Shown here: in pieces, positions 15,670 to 24,387 of the stretch
How positions within the stretch are numbered: position 1 is the first letter of the stretch
Layout of the letters: each line of letters begins with the position of its first letter
Assembly (NCBI GenBank): GCA_048268885.1
Contig: JBLWUP010000034.1
Span: 1-64,000 of the forward strand
Reading direction: 5' to 3'
Length of the DNA stretch: 64,000 nt
From: Pelagibius sp048268885
GTDB lineage: Bacteria; Pseudomonadota; Alphaproteobacteria; Kiloniellales; Kiloniellaceae
Translations under genes and position numbers: made by a program
The notes under the pieces: generated by a model
The model's database searches: none
Told to the model about the DNA's origin: nothing
What the model saw: the letters and a program-made list of their open reading frames with translations, nothing else

Positions 15670-15912
15670 ATGCAGCACCAAAGCCAGGACCTCAGCAAGG
15701 GGCCGACCGCCGGCAAGACCGGCATCCTCGTCGACGATGCGGTGATCAGCAGCACCGATATCGAGCGCTACATCGCCCAGGGCAAGCGGATGCAGGCCGA
15801 GGCCATTGCCGCCTCCCTGACCAGCGCTTTCCGCCGTGTGAGCGCGTTGTTCCAGGGCCGCCAGGCCAAGGATATGACGCCGGTCCAGGGAGAGCATCTC
15901 TCCCGCGCCTGA
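15670..15912 (+). CDS. Small conserved-type alphaproteobacterial protein, 80 residues
   Basis: A short cytoplasmic protein. The C-terminal half contains IERYIAQGKRMQAEAIA followed by SLTSAFRRVSALFQGR, an amphipathic helical pattern seen in many small alphaproteobacterial proteins of unknown role. The start has an excellent GGAAGGAAG ribosome site, which supports a well translated gene. Upstream lies a 290-base gap, AT-rich near the gene, likely holding the promoter. No function can be assigned. Confidence 0.65.
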   Translation: MQHQSQDLSKGPTAGKTGILVDDAVISSTDIERYIAQGKRMQAEAIAASLTSAFRRVSALFQGRQAKDMTPVQGEHLSRA

Positions 15913-16089
15913 TTGCCAGGCCGACAAGCTGAAGCGTAAGCCGTCACGACAGACCGCATTCCCGCGCCGGCCCGCTGACCGCAGCGCTGGCCGGGGCCGG
16001 CGCCCGCTGGCGACGCCCGCCGCGCGGCGCGATGCCGGCGTTGTCCGGTGACGGCTCTGCCGGAGCCCTCGCATGGCCGGAGCCTTCGC

Positions 16090-16653
16090 ATGATCGTATA
16101 CCGCAAGCTTCTGGCGCAGGAGCGCGATGCCCTGAAGGCGCACCTGCTGCGCCTGGACGAGGAAGACCGCCGCCTGCGCTTCGGCCACTTCGTCACCCCG
16201 GAAGTCATCCTCGCCTACGTCGACGCGATCGACTGGTCGCGCAGCTGGGTCGTCGGCGCCTTCGAGGGAGATGTCCTGCGCGGCATCGCTGAGCTGGGCG
16301 ACAACGGAAACGCCGAGCGCAAGACCGCCGAGCTGTCGGTCACCGTCGAGGCCGAACACCAGAACCACGGCGTCGGCACGCGCCTGCTGGAAGAGGCCCT
16401 GCTGATCGCCCGCAACCGCGGCTTCCAGGACATCTATCTGCTGTGCCTGCCGGAGAACGCCCGCATGCGGCACGTCGCGCGCAAGTTCGCCGAGCAGATC
16501 CGCTTCCAGGACGGCGACGTGGAGATCCACATCAAGTCCTCCCAGCCCGATCCCCTCTCCGTCTTCCCCGAACTCTTCGGCCCCGCCGTCGCCCTGTGGG
16601 AGACCGGCTTCGACCGCCTGACGAGCTGGCCCCCGCGCAAGCCGGCGGCCTGA
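16090..16653 (+). CDS. GNAT-family N-acetyltransferase
   Basis: A 187-residue protein with the GNAT fold: an N-terminal helix with LLRLDEEDRRLRFGHF, a central strand ELSVTVEAEHQNHGVGTRLLEEAL in which QNHGVGTRLL is the acetyl-CoA pyrophosphate loop (motif A), and a following IYLLCLPENARMRHVARKF (motif B). The substrate is unknown; members of this subgroup with the N-terminal RLRFG motif are often annotated simply as acetyltransferases. The start at 16090 has CGGAG upstream; a GTG at 16048 is in frame but less likely. It converges on tRNA-Glu. Confidence 0.85.
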   Translation: MIVYRKLLAQERDALKAHLLRLDEEDRRLRFGHFVTPEVILAYVDAIDWSRSWVVGAFEGDVLRGIAELGDNGNAERKTAELSVTVEAEHQNHGVGTRLLEEALLIARNRGFQDIYLLCLPENARMRHVARKFAEQIRFQDGDVEIHIKSSQPDPLSVFPELFGPAVALWETGFDRLTSWPPRKPAA

Positions 16654-16684
16654 ACGGGCAAAAGCTTCGATTTTAGGAGAGAAG

Positions 16685-16760
16685 TGGCGACCCCAACGGG
16701 ATTCGAACCCGTGTTGCCGGCGTGAAAGGCCGGTGTCCTAGGCCTCTAGACGATGGGGTC
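16685..16760 (-). tRNA. tRNA-Glu (anticodon TTC)
   Basis: A complete 76-base cloverleaf read on the minus strand: acceptor GACCCCA pairing with TGGGGTC, D-arm, anticodon stem CCGGC/GCCGG with loop CTTTCAC, T-arm CGGGTTCGAATCCCG, and an encoded CCA end. Confidence 0.97.
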
Positions 16761-16774
16761 TTGAGAGCGCAGAC

Positions 16775-16803
16775 GATGTAGCCCTTCCGCCCTGGGAATG
16801 CAA
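16775..16803 (-). promoter_or_regulatory. Promoter of tRNA-Glu
   Basis: On the minus strand TTGCAT (-35) is followed after 17 bases by TACATC (-10), 15 bases before the mature tRNA 5' end. Spacing and position fit a housekeeping sigma factor promoter. Confidence 0.6.
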
Positions 16804-16890
16804 GCCCCTCAGAGACTTGCACAGGCGGCTGAGCGGGGAAAATTCGGACGTCGAGTGGCCCGGGACGAGGCTCAGACCCGGCAGAGGGCG

Positions 16891-17763
16891 TCAATCCAGC
16901 GGAAAACCTGCCTTTGCGCCGCCCTGGGCCGTCTGGGGGCCCTCTCCTGGCTCTCCCCGGTCCTGCCAGGGTCCCTCCACCACCGGGACGGCGCCGATCT
17001 CCTTCACCAGCTTCTCGATGATGGCCAGGGCGAAGGAGTCGTAGTCGTTGGCGGTCATCACGAAGGCCCCGGGGCCGCCGATCACCGAGTTGCGGTAGTA
17101 GGCGTCCACGTGGCTGTCCTCGTTGAGGATGGCCAGGCCGTTGACGGTGACGCCCTGCAGCACCGCGGCGTCGCGCAGGGTCTCCGGCTGGGCGCCCTGG
17201 TTGGCGCGGCCGTCGCCGGAGATGTCGATCACCTGGCGGGCGCCCTGGTAGCCGTTGCGGTCCAGTTCGCTGAGGGCGAAGGCGATGGCGCCGCCGATGG
17301 CCGTGCCGCCGCCGTCGAGAAAACGCGGCGTCTGATCGATCTCCCCGGCGAAGGCTTCGATGCTCGCCTCGTCCTTCAGATGCGCCCAGTCGACGGCCAG
17401 CTGCTGGCGGCGGTTGTCCGACCACTGGATCATGGAAACGGCGATGCCGTTGACGCCGCTGGCGGCGATGGCGGCGATCACCGAAGGATCGCGAAAGGCG
17501 CTGGAAAAGCCCCGCATCTGCAGGTCGAACTCCTCGATGGAGACCGAGGAGGAGGTATCCACCGCCAGCACCAGTTCCAGGGCGACCGGCTGGCCCGGGC
17601 CCGGATCGAAGGGCTCCAGCTGCGCCTGTCCCGCGGTGGGCAGGGTGACGGCCAGAACGCCGCACACTCCCAGGACGAGAGGCGCGGCCAAGGCCGGCGC
17701 GCGCCGCGAGACGCCCGCGGCACGGCGGGACGAAAGCCGAAAGGAGAAGCGGCACAAACCCAT
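16891..17763 (-). CDS. DUF1194 domain-containing exported protein (von Willebrand A-like)
   Basis: A 290-residue protein with an N-terminal signal region (basic, then LGVCGVLAVTLPTAGQAQ) and a DUF1194 domain that resembles a VWA domain: VALELVLAVDTSSSVSIEEF holds the DxSxS metal motif, followed by VSMIQWSD, GGGTAIGGAIAFAL and VIDISGDGRANQG. The C-terminal 35 residues are polar and Gly/Gln-rich. The family is common in alphaproteobacteria and its function is unknown. The frame is open far upstream through recJ on the same strand, but ATG 17763 begins the signal peptide and fits the gap after recJ. Confidence 0.85.
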   Translation of the reverse strand: MGLCRFSFRLSSRRAAGVSRRAPALAAPLVLGVCGVLAVTLPTAGQAQLEPFDPGPGQPVALELVLAVDTSSSVSIEEFDLQMRGFSSAFRDPSVIAAIAASGVNGIAVSMIQWSDNRRQQLAVDWAHLKDEASIEAFAGEIDQTPRFLDGGGTAIGGAIAFALSELDRNGYQGARQVIDISGDGRANQGAQPETLRDAAVLQGVTVNGLAILNEDSHVDAYYRNSVIGGPGAFVMTANDYDSFALAIIEKLVKEIGAVPVVEGPWQDRGEPGEGPQTAQGGAKAGFPLD

Positions 17764-17837
17764 AGCGGACAGCCTAACCGCTGCGGCGGCTGCTTGTCTC
17801 CGGGAATAGAAAACCTGACCGGATTGTGAAGGCGCGC

Positions 17838-19631
17838 TCAGCCCGAGACCGGGGCCGCGTCCTCGATGATGAACTGCACGCTTTCGCGGCCGCCCCAGCG
17901 GTCGATCTGCAGCCGCCCGGCGACATGCAGCGGCAGGCCCGCGGTCTGCAGTAGGGCCGGGCCGAGGTCGCTGTCGAGGGCGCGGAAGGCGATGCCCTTC
18001 AGGCTGCCGCCCCCTGAGGCGCCCGCCGGGTCGCCGAGGAAGCAGCGCACGTGGTTCTCGCCCACCACGGAGGCCTTGGCGACGCGCACCGCCGGCAGGG
18101 CGAAGCGCGGCTGCACGTTGCCGACGCCGTAGGGGCCGCAGCGCTCCAGGTCGGCCAGCAGCTCCAGCGTGGCGGCGCGCGGCTTCAGCGCGCCGTCGAT
18201 GCCGAGCGAGGGCTGGTAGTCGATCTCCGCCAGACGCTTGGCGAGGCGTTTGTCGAGGAAGGCCGTCAGCTCCGGCAGGCTCTCCACCGTCACCGTGAGG
18301 CCCGCGGCCATGGGATGGCCGCCGCCGTTGACCAGCAGGCCCTCCTGGCGGGCGGCGATGACCGCCGCGCCCAGGTCGACGCCGGGCACCGACCGGGCCG
18401 AGCCCTTGCCGATGCCGTTTTCCAGCGCCACCACCAGGGCCGGCCGGTTGAAGCGCTCCTTCAGGCGGCTGGCGACGATGCCGATGACGCCGGCGTGCCA
18501 GCCCTCCGAAGCGGCCACGACCAGGCCGTCCCCCGGCCCCGTCTCTTCCACCTGGCGCAGGGCCTGGTCGAGCACCTGCAGCTCGATCTCCTTGCGCTCG
18601 GCGTTGTAGCCGTCGAGGCGCGCCGCCAGGGCCGCGGCCTCGCCGGGATCGTCGCAGGTCAGCAGGCGCGCGCCGAGCGGCGCTTCGCCGACGCGCCCGC
18701 CGGCATTGACGCGCGGGCCGAGCAGGAAGCCGGCGTGATAGGTGCCGGGCTTCTCGTCGATGCGCGACACGTCGCTCAAGGCCGAGAGGCCGGCGTTGCC
18801 GCGCGCCGCCATGACTTTCAGCCCCTGCGCCACCAGCGCGCGGTTGCAGCCGGTGAGCGGTACGACATCGCAGACGGTGCCCAGGGCCACGAGGTCGAGC
18901 CACTGTCGCAGGTCCGGCGCCTTGCGGCCGTGGCGGGCGTACCAGCCGGCCTCGCGCAGCGCGCGGTTCACGGCGACGACCAGCAGGAAGGCGACGCCCA
19001 CGGCGGCGAGCTGGCCCTGCCCCGAGGTGTCGTCCAGGCGGTTCGGGTTGACCACCGCGGCGGCGGCCGGCAGGCGCGGCTCGGCGGCATGGTGGTCGAC
19101 CACGATGATCTCCAGCCCCACCTCGGCGGCCTCGGCCAGCGCCTCGAAGGCGGTGATGCCGCAGTCGACGGTGATGACCAGGCCGATACCCTGGTCCTTC
19201 AGCCGCTTCAGCGCCGGCGCGTTGGGGCCGTAGCCTTCGGCCAGGCGGTCGGGAATATAGATCTCCAGCGGCAGGCCGAGCGCGCCGAAGAAGCGCGCCA
19301 GCACCGCCGAAGAGGTCGCGCCGTCGACATCGTAGTCGCCGAAGACGGCGACCTTCTCGCCCTCTTCCACCGCGCGCAGCAGGCGCGCCGCGGCGCGGTC
19401 CATGTCCATGAAGGCGGAGGGATCCGGCAGGTAGTCGCGCAGGGTCGGGTTGAGGAAGCGCTCGGCTTCCTCCGCGTCAACGCCGCGCGCGGCGAGCACG
19501 CGGCCGATGACCTCCGGCAGGCCGAGCTGCTGTGACAGGGCGAGACCCTGGCGGCTGTCGGCGAGCCGTTCCTCCCACCGCTTGCCGGTCAGGGAATGCT
19601 CGACGCCGAGGAAGCAGCCGCGCGGCGTCAT
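17838..19631 (-). CDS. recJ: Single-stranded-DNA-specific exonuclease RecJ
   Basis: A 5'-3' exonuclease acting on single-stranded DNA in recombination and repair. The 597-residue protein has the DHH-family motifs in order: VFGDYDVDGATSSAVL (about residues 94-109), ITVDCGITA, VVDHHAAEP, and in the DHHA1 part GWHAGVIGIVASRLKE and NGGGHPMAAG. The C-terminal OB-fold has KASVVGENHVRCFL. It starts 4 bases after glpX, so hom-glpX-recJ are likely one operon. Confidence 0.95.
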   Translation of the reverse strand: MTPRGCFLGVEHSLTGKRWEERLADSRQGLALSQQLGLPEVIGRVLAARGVDAEEAERFLNPTLRDYLPDPSAFMDMDRAAARLLRAVEEGEKVAVFGDYDVDGATSSAVLARFFGALGLPLEIYIPDRLAEGYGPNAPALKRLKDQGIGLVITVDCGITAFEALAEAAEVGLEIIVVDHHAAEPRLPAAAAVVNPNRLDDTSGQGQLAAVGVAFLLVVAVNRALREAGWYARHGRKAPDLRQWLDLVALGTVCDVVPLTGCNRALVAQGLKVMAARGNAGLSALSDVSRIDEKPGTYHAGFLLGPRVNAGGRVGEAPLGARLLTCDDPGEAAALAARLDGYNAERKEIELQVLDQALRQVEETGPGDGLVVAASEGWHAGVIGIVASRLKERFNRPALVVALENGIGKGSARSVPGVDLGAAVIAARQEGLLVNGGGHPMAAGLTVTVESLPELTAFLDKRLAKRLAEIDYQPSLGIDGALKPRAATLELLADLERCGPYGVGNVQPRFALPAVRVAKASVVGENHVRCFLGDPAGASGGGSLKGIAFRALDSDLGPALLQTAGLPLHVAGRLQIDRWGGRESVQFIIEDAAPVSG

Positions 19632-19635
19632 AGGG

Positions 19636-20634
19636 TCAGACGCCGAGGGAATCGTACCAGGTCTTCCGCTCGAAGTTGTGGTGCGCCTCGACGTAGCGCA
19701 CCGTGCCGGACTTGGAGCGCATGACCACCGAGTGGGTCGTCGCGCCGCCGTGGAAGCGGCGCACGCCGCGCAGCATGGAGCCGTCGGTGACGCCGGTGGC
19801 GGCGAACATCACGTCGCCGCTGGCCAGTTCGTGCAGGCTGTACTTGCGGTCGTAGTCGGTGATGCCCCACTTGTCGGCGCGGCGTTTCTCGTCGTCGTTG
19901 CGGAACACCAGGCGGCCCTGGAACTGGCCGCCGATGCAACGCAGCGCGGCCGCTGCCAGCACGCCTTCCGGCGCGCCGCCGGTGCCCATGTAGATGTCGA
20001 CGCCGCTGTTCCGCTCGCTGGTCGCCATGACTCCCGACACGTCGCCGTCGCCGATCATCATGATGCGGGCGCCGGCCTCGCGCACCTTGGCGATGATCTC
20101 CTGGTGGCGCGGCCGGTCGAGGATGCAGGCGACCAGGTCGGAAACGTCGACCTGCTTGGCCTTGGCCAGGTTCTTCAGGTTGGTCGCCGGGCTTTCGTCC
20201 AGATCGACCAGGTCGTCCGGCAGACCGCCGCCGACGGCGATCTTGTTCATGTAGGTGTCGGGCGCATTGAGGAAGTTGCCGGCCTCGGCCATGGCGATGA
20301 CCGCCAGCGCGTTCTGGCCGCCCTTGGCGGTGATGGTGGTGCCTTCTAGCGGATCGAGCGCGATGTCGATGGCCGGGCCGCCGGCGCCCACCTCCTCGCC
20401 GATGTAGAGCATCGGCGCTTCGTCGCGCTCGCCCTCACCGATCACCACGGTCCCGTTGATGTCCAGGGCATTGAGCGACTGGCGCATGGCGTTGACCGCG
20501 GCTTGGTCCGCCGCCTTTTCGTCCCCGCGTCCCATGAGGCGCGAAGCGGCAAGCGCGGCGGCTTCCGTCACACGCACCGTTTCCAGGGCAAGGTTGCGGT
20601 CCATTGAACCGAGTGGCGACGTGGCTTTGGGCAT
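19636..20634 (-). CDS. glpX: Fructose-1,6-bisphosphatase class II
   Basis: Hydrolyses fructose-1,6-bisphosphate in gluconeogenesis; in alphaproteobacteria GlpX enzymes may also act on sedoheptulose-1,7-bisphosphate. The 332-residue protein shows family signatures: GRGDEKAADQAAV near the N-terminus, VIGEGERDEAPMLYIGE with metal-binding acidic residues, ALDPLEGTT, and later MIGDGDVSGV and TGGAPEGVLAAAAL. A GAGGATC ribosome site precedes the ATG. It lies 22 bases after hom on the same strand. Confidence 0.96.
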   Translation of the reverse strand: MPKATSPLGSMDRNLALETVRVTEAAALAASRLMGRGDEKAADQAAVNAMRQSLNALDINGTVVIGEGERDEAPMLYIGEEVGAGGPAIDIALDPLEGTTITAKGGQNALAVIAMAEAGNFLNAPDTYMNKIAVGGGLPDDLVDLDESPATNLKNLAKAKQVDVSDLVACILDRPRHQEIIAKVREAGARIMMIGDGDVSGVMATSERNSGVDIYMGTGGAPEGVLAAAALRCIGGQFQGRLVFRNDDEKRRADKWGITDYDRKYSLHELASGDVMFAATGVTDGSMLRGVRRFHGGATTHSVVMRSKSGTVRYVEAHHNFERKTWYDSLGV

Positions 20635-20656
20635 CGGATCCTCGTTTGACAGGACG

Positions 20657-21982
20657 TTAGAGATCTACGATCCGGATCAGCCGCGGTTGCTCGACCACGG
20701 CCTCCATCTCGGCGATGCGGGCGAGTGCCCGCTGAATCTGAGCTTCCACGGTATCATGCGTCATGATGATGACCGGCACGGCCTCGCCTTCCCCTTCGGC
20801 GCGGCCCCGCTGGATCATCGACTCCATGGAAATGTTTTCGTCGCGCAGGGCGGCCGCCACGTCGGCGATCACGCCCGGCTGGTCCTTGACCAGCAGGCGC
20901 AGATAGAAGGGACAGCGGTGCTCGCCCATCGGCAGGCTCGGCCGCCGCTCCAGCTGGCCCGCCGGGATGCCGAAGACCGGCGGCGTCGTGCCGCGCGCGA
21001 TGTCGACCAGGTCGGCGGCCCCCGCCGAGGCCGTCGGCCCCGCGCCGGCGCCGCGCCCTTCGTACATCGTGGTGTCGACGAAGTCGCCGTCGGCCACCAC
21101 GGCGTTGAACACGCCGGAGACGCTGGCGATCGGCTGCGCCTTGGCGACCATGCAGGGATGCACGCGCTGCTCGATCGCGCCGTTCACCTGCTGCGCCACG
21201 CCGAGCAGCTTGATGCGGTAGCCGAGTTCGTCGGCGTAGGCGACGTCGAGCGCGGAGACGTTGCGGATGCCCTCCACATGCACGGCCTCGAAGTCGACCA
21301 CGCAGCCGAAGGCCAGCGCGGTGAGGATGGCCAGCTTGTGCGCCGTGTCGATGCCGTCGACGTCGAAGCTGGGATCGGCCTCGGCATAACCGAGGCGCTG
21401 GGCCTCGGCCAGCACGGTTTCGAAGTCCTGGCCTGCCTGCGGATTACCGACGCTGGCGCCGTCGCCCTGCATCTGGGTCAGGATGTAATTGCAGGTGCCG
21501 TTCAGGATGCCGTAGACGCTGCTGATGCGGTTCCCGGCCAGGCCCTCGCGCAGCCCCTTGATGATCGGGATGCCGCCGGCGACCGCCGCCTCGTAGCCGA
21601 TGGTGCGGCCGACACCTTCGGCCAGTTCGGCCAGCGCCGTGCCGTGGTGGGCCAGCAGCGCCTTGTTGGCCGTCACCACATGGCGTCCGGCTTTCAGGGC
21701 CGTCTCGACCAGCAGCTTGGCCGGATCCTCGGAGCCGCCGATCAGCTCGACCACCACGTCGGCCTCGGCATCGCGGGCCAACTGGACCGGATCGTCGAAC
21801 CACTGGAAGCCCGAGAGGTCGACGCCGCGGTCGCGGCTGCGATCGCGCGCGCAGACCGCGGTCACCTGCAGCGGCCGGCCGGCGCGTGCCGAGATGGCGG
21901 AGGCGTTATCCTGCAGCAGGCGCAGCGTGCCCGCCCCGACCGTTCCAAGCCCGGCCACAGCTATGCGAAGAGGTTTACTCAA
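20657..21982 (-). CDS. hom: Homoserine dehydrogenase
   Basis: Reduces aspartate semialdehyde to homoserine, feeding threonine and methionine synthesis. The 441-residue protein has an N-terminal Rossmann fold (LRIAVAGLGTVGAGTL), the catalytic domain with ANKALLAHHG and ILNGTCNYILTQM, the lysine-containing EADPSFDVDGIDTAHKL signature, and a C-terminal ACT domain (RLLVKDQPGVIADVAAAL) that usually confers threonine feedback. The start is TTG at 21982; it overlaps the TGA of the upstream aminotransferase as TTGA, so translation is likely coupled. A longer open frame upstream is inside the aminotransferase gene. Confidence 0.95.
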   Translation of the reverse strand: MSKPLRIAVAGLGTVGAGTLRLLQDNASAISARAGRPLQVTAVCARDRSRDRGVDLSGFQWFDDPVQLARDAEADVVVELIGGSEDPAKLLVETALKAGRHVVTANKALLAHHGTALAELAEGVGRTIGYEAAVAGGIPIIKGLREGLAGNRISSVYGILNGTCNYILTQMQGDGASVGNPQAGQDFETVLAEAQRLGYAEADPSFDVDGIDTAHKLAILTALAFGCVVDFEAVHVEGIRNVSALDVAYADELGYRIKLLGVAQQVNGAIEQRVHPCMVAKAQPIASVSGVFNAVVADGDFVDTTMYEGRGAGAGPTASAGAADLVDIARGTTPPVFGIPAGQLERRPSLPMGEHRCPFYLRLLVKDQPGVIADVAAALRDENISMESMIQRGRAEGEGEAVPVIIMTHDTVEAQIQRALARIAEMEAVVEQPRLIRIVDL

Positions 21983-23199
21983 GAAGCGATATTCCGGACC
22001 CTGGTTCCCTGGTCGTTGATGCCCAGGGAACGTAAAAACGCCTTTATGTTGCGCACCGCCTGACGGGTGCGATGTTCGTTCTCCACCAGACCCAGACGGA
22101 CGAAGCCCTCGCCGTATTCCCCGAAGCCGATGCCCGGAGCGACGGCCACCTGGGCCTCCTCCAGCAGCAGCTTGGAGAATTCCAGCGAGCCCATCTCGCG
22201 CAGCGCCGTGGGCAGCGGCGCCCAGCAGAACATGGTCGCCGGCGGGCTCGGGATCGGCCAGCCGGCGGCGGTCAGGCCGTTCACCAGCACGTCGCGGCGC
22301 GAGCGGTAGCGCCCCCGCATCTCGTCGATGCACTCCTGCGGGCCGTTCAGGGCGGCGGTGGCCGCCACCTGGATCGGCGTGAAGGCGCCGTAGTCCAGGT
22401 AGGACTTCACCCGCCCCAGGGCGGCAATGAGATCGGGGTTGCCGGCGCAGAAGCCGATACGCCAGCCCGGCATGGAGTAGGTCTTGCTGAGCGAGGTGAA
22501 TTCGACGGCGATGTCCTTGGCGCCGGGCACCTGCAGGATCGAGGGCGGCGGCGTCTCGTCGAAGTAGACCTCGGCATAGGCCAGGTCGGAGATCACGTAG
22601 ATCCCGTGTTCCCGGCAGAAATCCACGACCGTTGAATAAAATTCTAAATCAACGACTTCCGCTGTCGGGTTCGAGGGGTAGTTGAGCACCAGCGCCGAGG
22701 GTTTCGGCACCGAGTGGCGCACCGCCCGCTCCAGCTGCTCCATGAAGTCGAACTCGGGGCCGACGGGAATGCTGCGGATCGCCGCCCCGGCGATGATGAA
22801 GCCGAAGGCGTGGATCGGGTAGCTCGGGTTGGGCGCCAGGATGATGTCGCCCGGGCTGGTGATCGCCTGGGCCAGGTTGGCGAGGCCTTCCTTGGAGCCC
22901 AGGGTGACGATGACCTCTTTCTCCGAGTCCAGATCGACGTCGAAGCGGCGCTGATAGTAGGCGCAGAGCGCCTTGCGCAGGCCGGGAATGCCGCGCGAGG
23001 TGGAATAGCGGTGCGCCCGCGGATCGGCCAGGGTCTCGGCCAGCTTGTCGATGACGTGCTGCGGCGGCGGCTGGTCAGGATTGCCCATGCCGAAGTCGAT
23101 GATGTCCTCGCCGGCCGCCCGAGCCTTGGACTTCAGGGCGTTGACCTCGGCGAAGACATACGGCGGCAGCCGCTTTATGCGATGGAATTCCTGAGACAT
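21979..23199 (-). CDS. PLP-dependent class I/II aminotransferase (AlaC / LL-DAP aminotransferase-like)
   Basis: A 406-residue fold-type I aminotransferase. Visible motifs are DFGMGNPDQPPPQHV near the N-terminus, the cofactor-binding VLNYPSNPTAEV, ISDLAYAEVYFD, and the PLP lysine in FTSLSKTYSMPGWRIGF. The sequence is of the group annotated as alanine or aspartate aminotransferase that precedes hom in many alphaproteobacteria. Given that position, a role in transamination linked to aspartate-family amino acids is likely. Its stop overlaps the hom start by four bases. Confidence 0.9.
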   Translation of the reverse strand: MSQEFHRIKRLPPYVFAEVNALKSKARAAGEDIIDFGMGNPDQPPPQHVIDKLAETLADPRAHRYSTSRGIPGLRKALCAYYQRRFDVDLDSEKEVIVTLGSKEGLANLAQAITSPGDIILAPNPSYPIHAFGFIIAGAAIRSIPVGPEFDFMEQLERAVRHSVPKPSALVLNYPSNPTAEVVDLEFYSTVVDFCREHGIYVISDLAYAEVYFDETPPPSILQVPGAKDIAVEFTSLSKTYSMPGWRIGFCAGNPDLIAALGRVKSYLDYGAFTPIQVAATAALNGPQECIDEMRGRYRSRRDVLVNGLTAAGWPIPSPPATMFCWAPLPTALREMGSLEFSKLLLEEAQVAVAPGIGFGEYGEGFVRLGLVENEHRTRQAVRNIKAFLRSLGINDQGTRVRNIAS

Positions 23200-23360
23200 G
23201 GTCGTTTCCGACGAAACCCTCTGAGACCCGCGAAAAACGTTGCTGAGAAGCCGGCGGCCGGGTGCGTCCGCGGCAGCATCGCAGGCGGGCGCCCAGCCCC
23301 GGGAGCCCGCAAGCCCTGGGAGGCCCGGCCCGCCTCGCGGTTTCTTGTAGCGAGCGGCAG

Positions 23361-23398
23361 TCTAGTTTTCCAGGAAGATTCTAGTTTTCCAGGAAGAT
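23361..23398. repeat. Perfect 19-bp tandem duplication across a stop codon
   Basis: TCTAGTTTTCCAGGAAGAT occurs twice head-to-tail (23361-23379 and 23380-23398). The second copy holds the last codons and TAG stop of the OmpA-like gene; the first is an exact copy just beyond the stop. Confidence 0.95.
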
Positions 23399-24160
23399 TT
23401 CGACCCGCCGGTTGCCCGCCTCGCCGGACGGCATGAATTCGTGATAGACGGGCTCTGCGTCACCCAGAGCCTCGGTCTGCAGGGCCTCCGACGCCACACC
23501 CAGGGCGATCAGCTCCTCCGCCACCGACTCCGCGCGCGCCGAGGACATGTCGAAATTGGCGATCTGGTGCTCGTCCGGCGTGGTGTTCTGGGTCCGGCTG
23601 CTGGAATGGCCGACGATCCGCAGGCGGCCGCCGCGCTGCTCCTGCAGGGCCGCGATGTCCCGCAGAACGCTGCGGTCCCGGGCGTCCAGCTCCGCGGAGC
23701 CGTGGGAGAAGAAGATGATCGCCGCCAGCTGGCCGCCACCGGCCCCCGTCTCCAGCGGCAGCCCCGCCACCTGCTCGCGTGTGACGATCTCGTTTCCGCT
23801 GATGATGACGCTGGTCGTAAAGGGGTCCGGCGGCGCCGCGGTGACGTAGGGCGCGGGTTCGCCGCCCCCGCCCGTGAAGGTGGCTTGGCTGTGGTCTTCC
23901 ATGAGCTCGGCCAGGATCCGTTCACGCTCTTCCGGCGCCAGGTGTGCCTGGGGCGCCTCCGGCACCTGCCCCAGCGTGGGAAACTCGTCCTTCGCCCCGG
24001 CGGTGTTCACGCGGTTCGGCTGCTCCGCCGCGGCCTCTTCGGGCGACTGCGTCGCATCCTGAACCGCCGCGCAGCCGGCCAGAACCAGCAGAGCCAGTCC
24101 AGCAACCGCCGTCGGCAGGGCGCTGAAACGCCGGCCGCAAGCTTCCTGCTTATCCATCAT
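23381..24160 (-). CDS. OmpA-family lipoprotein
   Basis: A 259-residue protein with a lipoprotein signal (LALLVLAGC, Cys30), an Ala/Glu/Pro-rich spacer, and a C-terminal OmpA/MotB peptidoglycan-binding domain from about residue 145: AIIFFSHGSAELDARDRSVLRDIA, then RLRIVGHSSSRT and SSARAESVAEELIALGV and GEAGNRRVEIFLE. It would tether the outer membrane to the cell wall. The overall layout resembles Pal or OmpA-like lipoproteins but it is not next to tol genes. The final residues sit inside a tandem DNA duplication. Confidence 0.88.
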   Translation of the reverse strand: MMDKQEACGRRFSALPTAVAGLALLVLAGCAAVQDATQSPEEAAAEQPNRVNTAGAKDEFPTLGQVPEAPQAHLAPEERERILAELMEDHSQATFTGGGGEPAPYVTAAPPDPFTTSVIISGNEIVTREQVAGLPLETGAGGGQLAAIIFFSHGSAELDARDRSVLRDIAALQEQRGGRLRIVGHSSSRTQNTTPDEHQIANFDMSSARAESVAEELIALGVASEALQTEALGDAEPVYHEFMPSGEAGNRRVEIFLEN

Positions 24161-24269
24161 CGCTTATTTCTTCCTCGCACCCGCCATCTCCGTCCCCTGC
24201 GGCGGTAAAAACCCAGCATTTCCGCCCGAAAGCGGCTGTTTGGCCCGCCCCCCGGCGCCGTCACCGCTA

Positions 24270-24298
24270 TTGAAACGACCGCAGCCCCCTATTACCTT
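24270..24298 (+). promoter_or_regulatory. Candidate promoter of phaC
   Basis: TTGAAA, then 17 bases, then TACCTT, about 90 bases before the phaC start in an otherwise empty divergent gap. The -10 hexamer is only moderately good. Confidence 0.4.
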
Positions 24299-24387
24299 GC
24301 GAACAATTAGGCAATTTCTCACAAGACTTGCCGATTCTGCACGCCGATACGGGACGACCGCCACACCCGCAGGATAAGGAAGCCTAC

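Noticed and set aside
17764..18903. Upstream extension of the DUF1194 frame to 670 residues
   Set aside because: The extra 380 residues lie inside recJ, on the same strand but in another frame, and are Arg/Gly-rich. The signal peptide starts at 17763.
18051..19535. Long plus-strand open frame opposite recJ
   Set aside because: It is rich in Arg/Ala/Gly/His in a pattern expected from the complement of a real gene, and recJ on the other strand is fully supported.
22072..23436. Plus-strand frames over the aminotransferase and upstream gap
   Set aside because: Antisense shadows of a well supported PLP enzyme.
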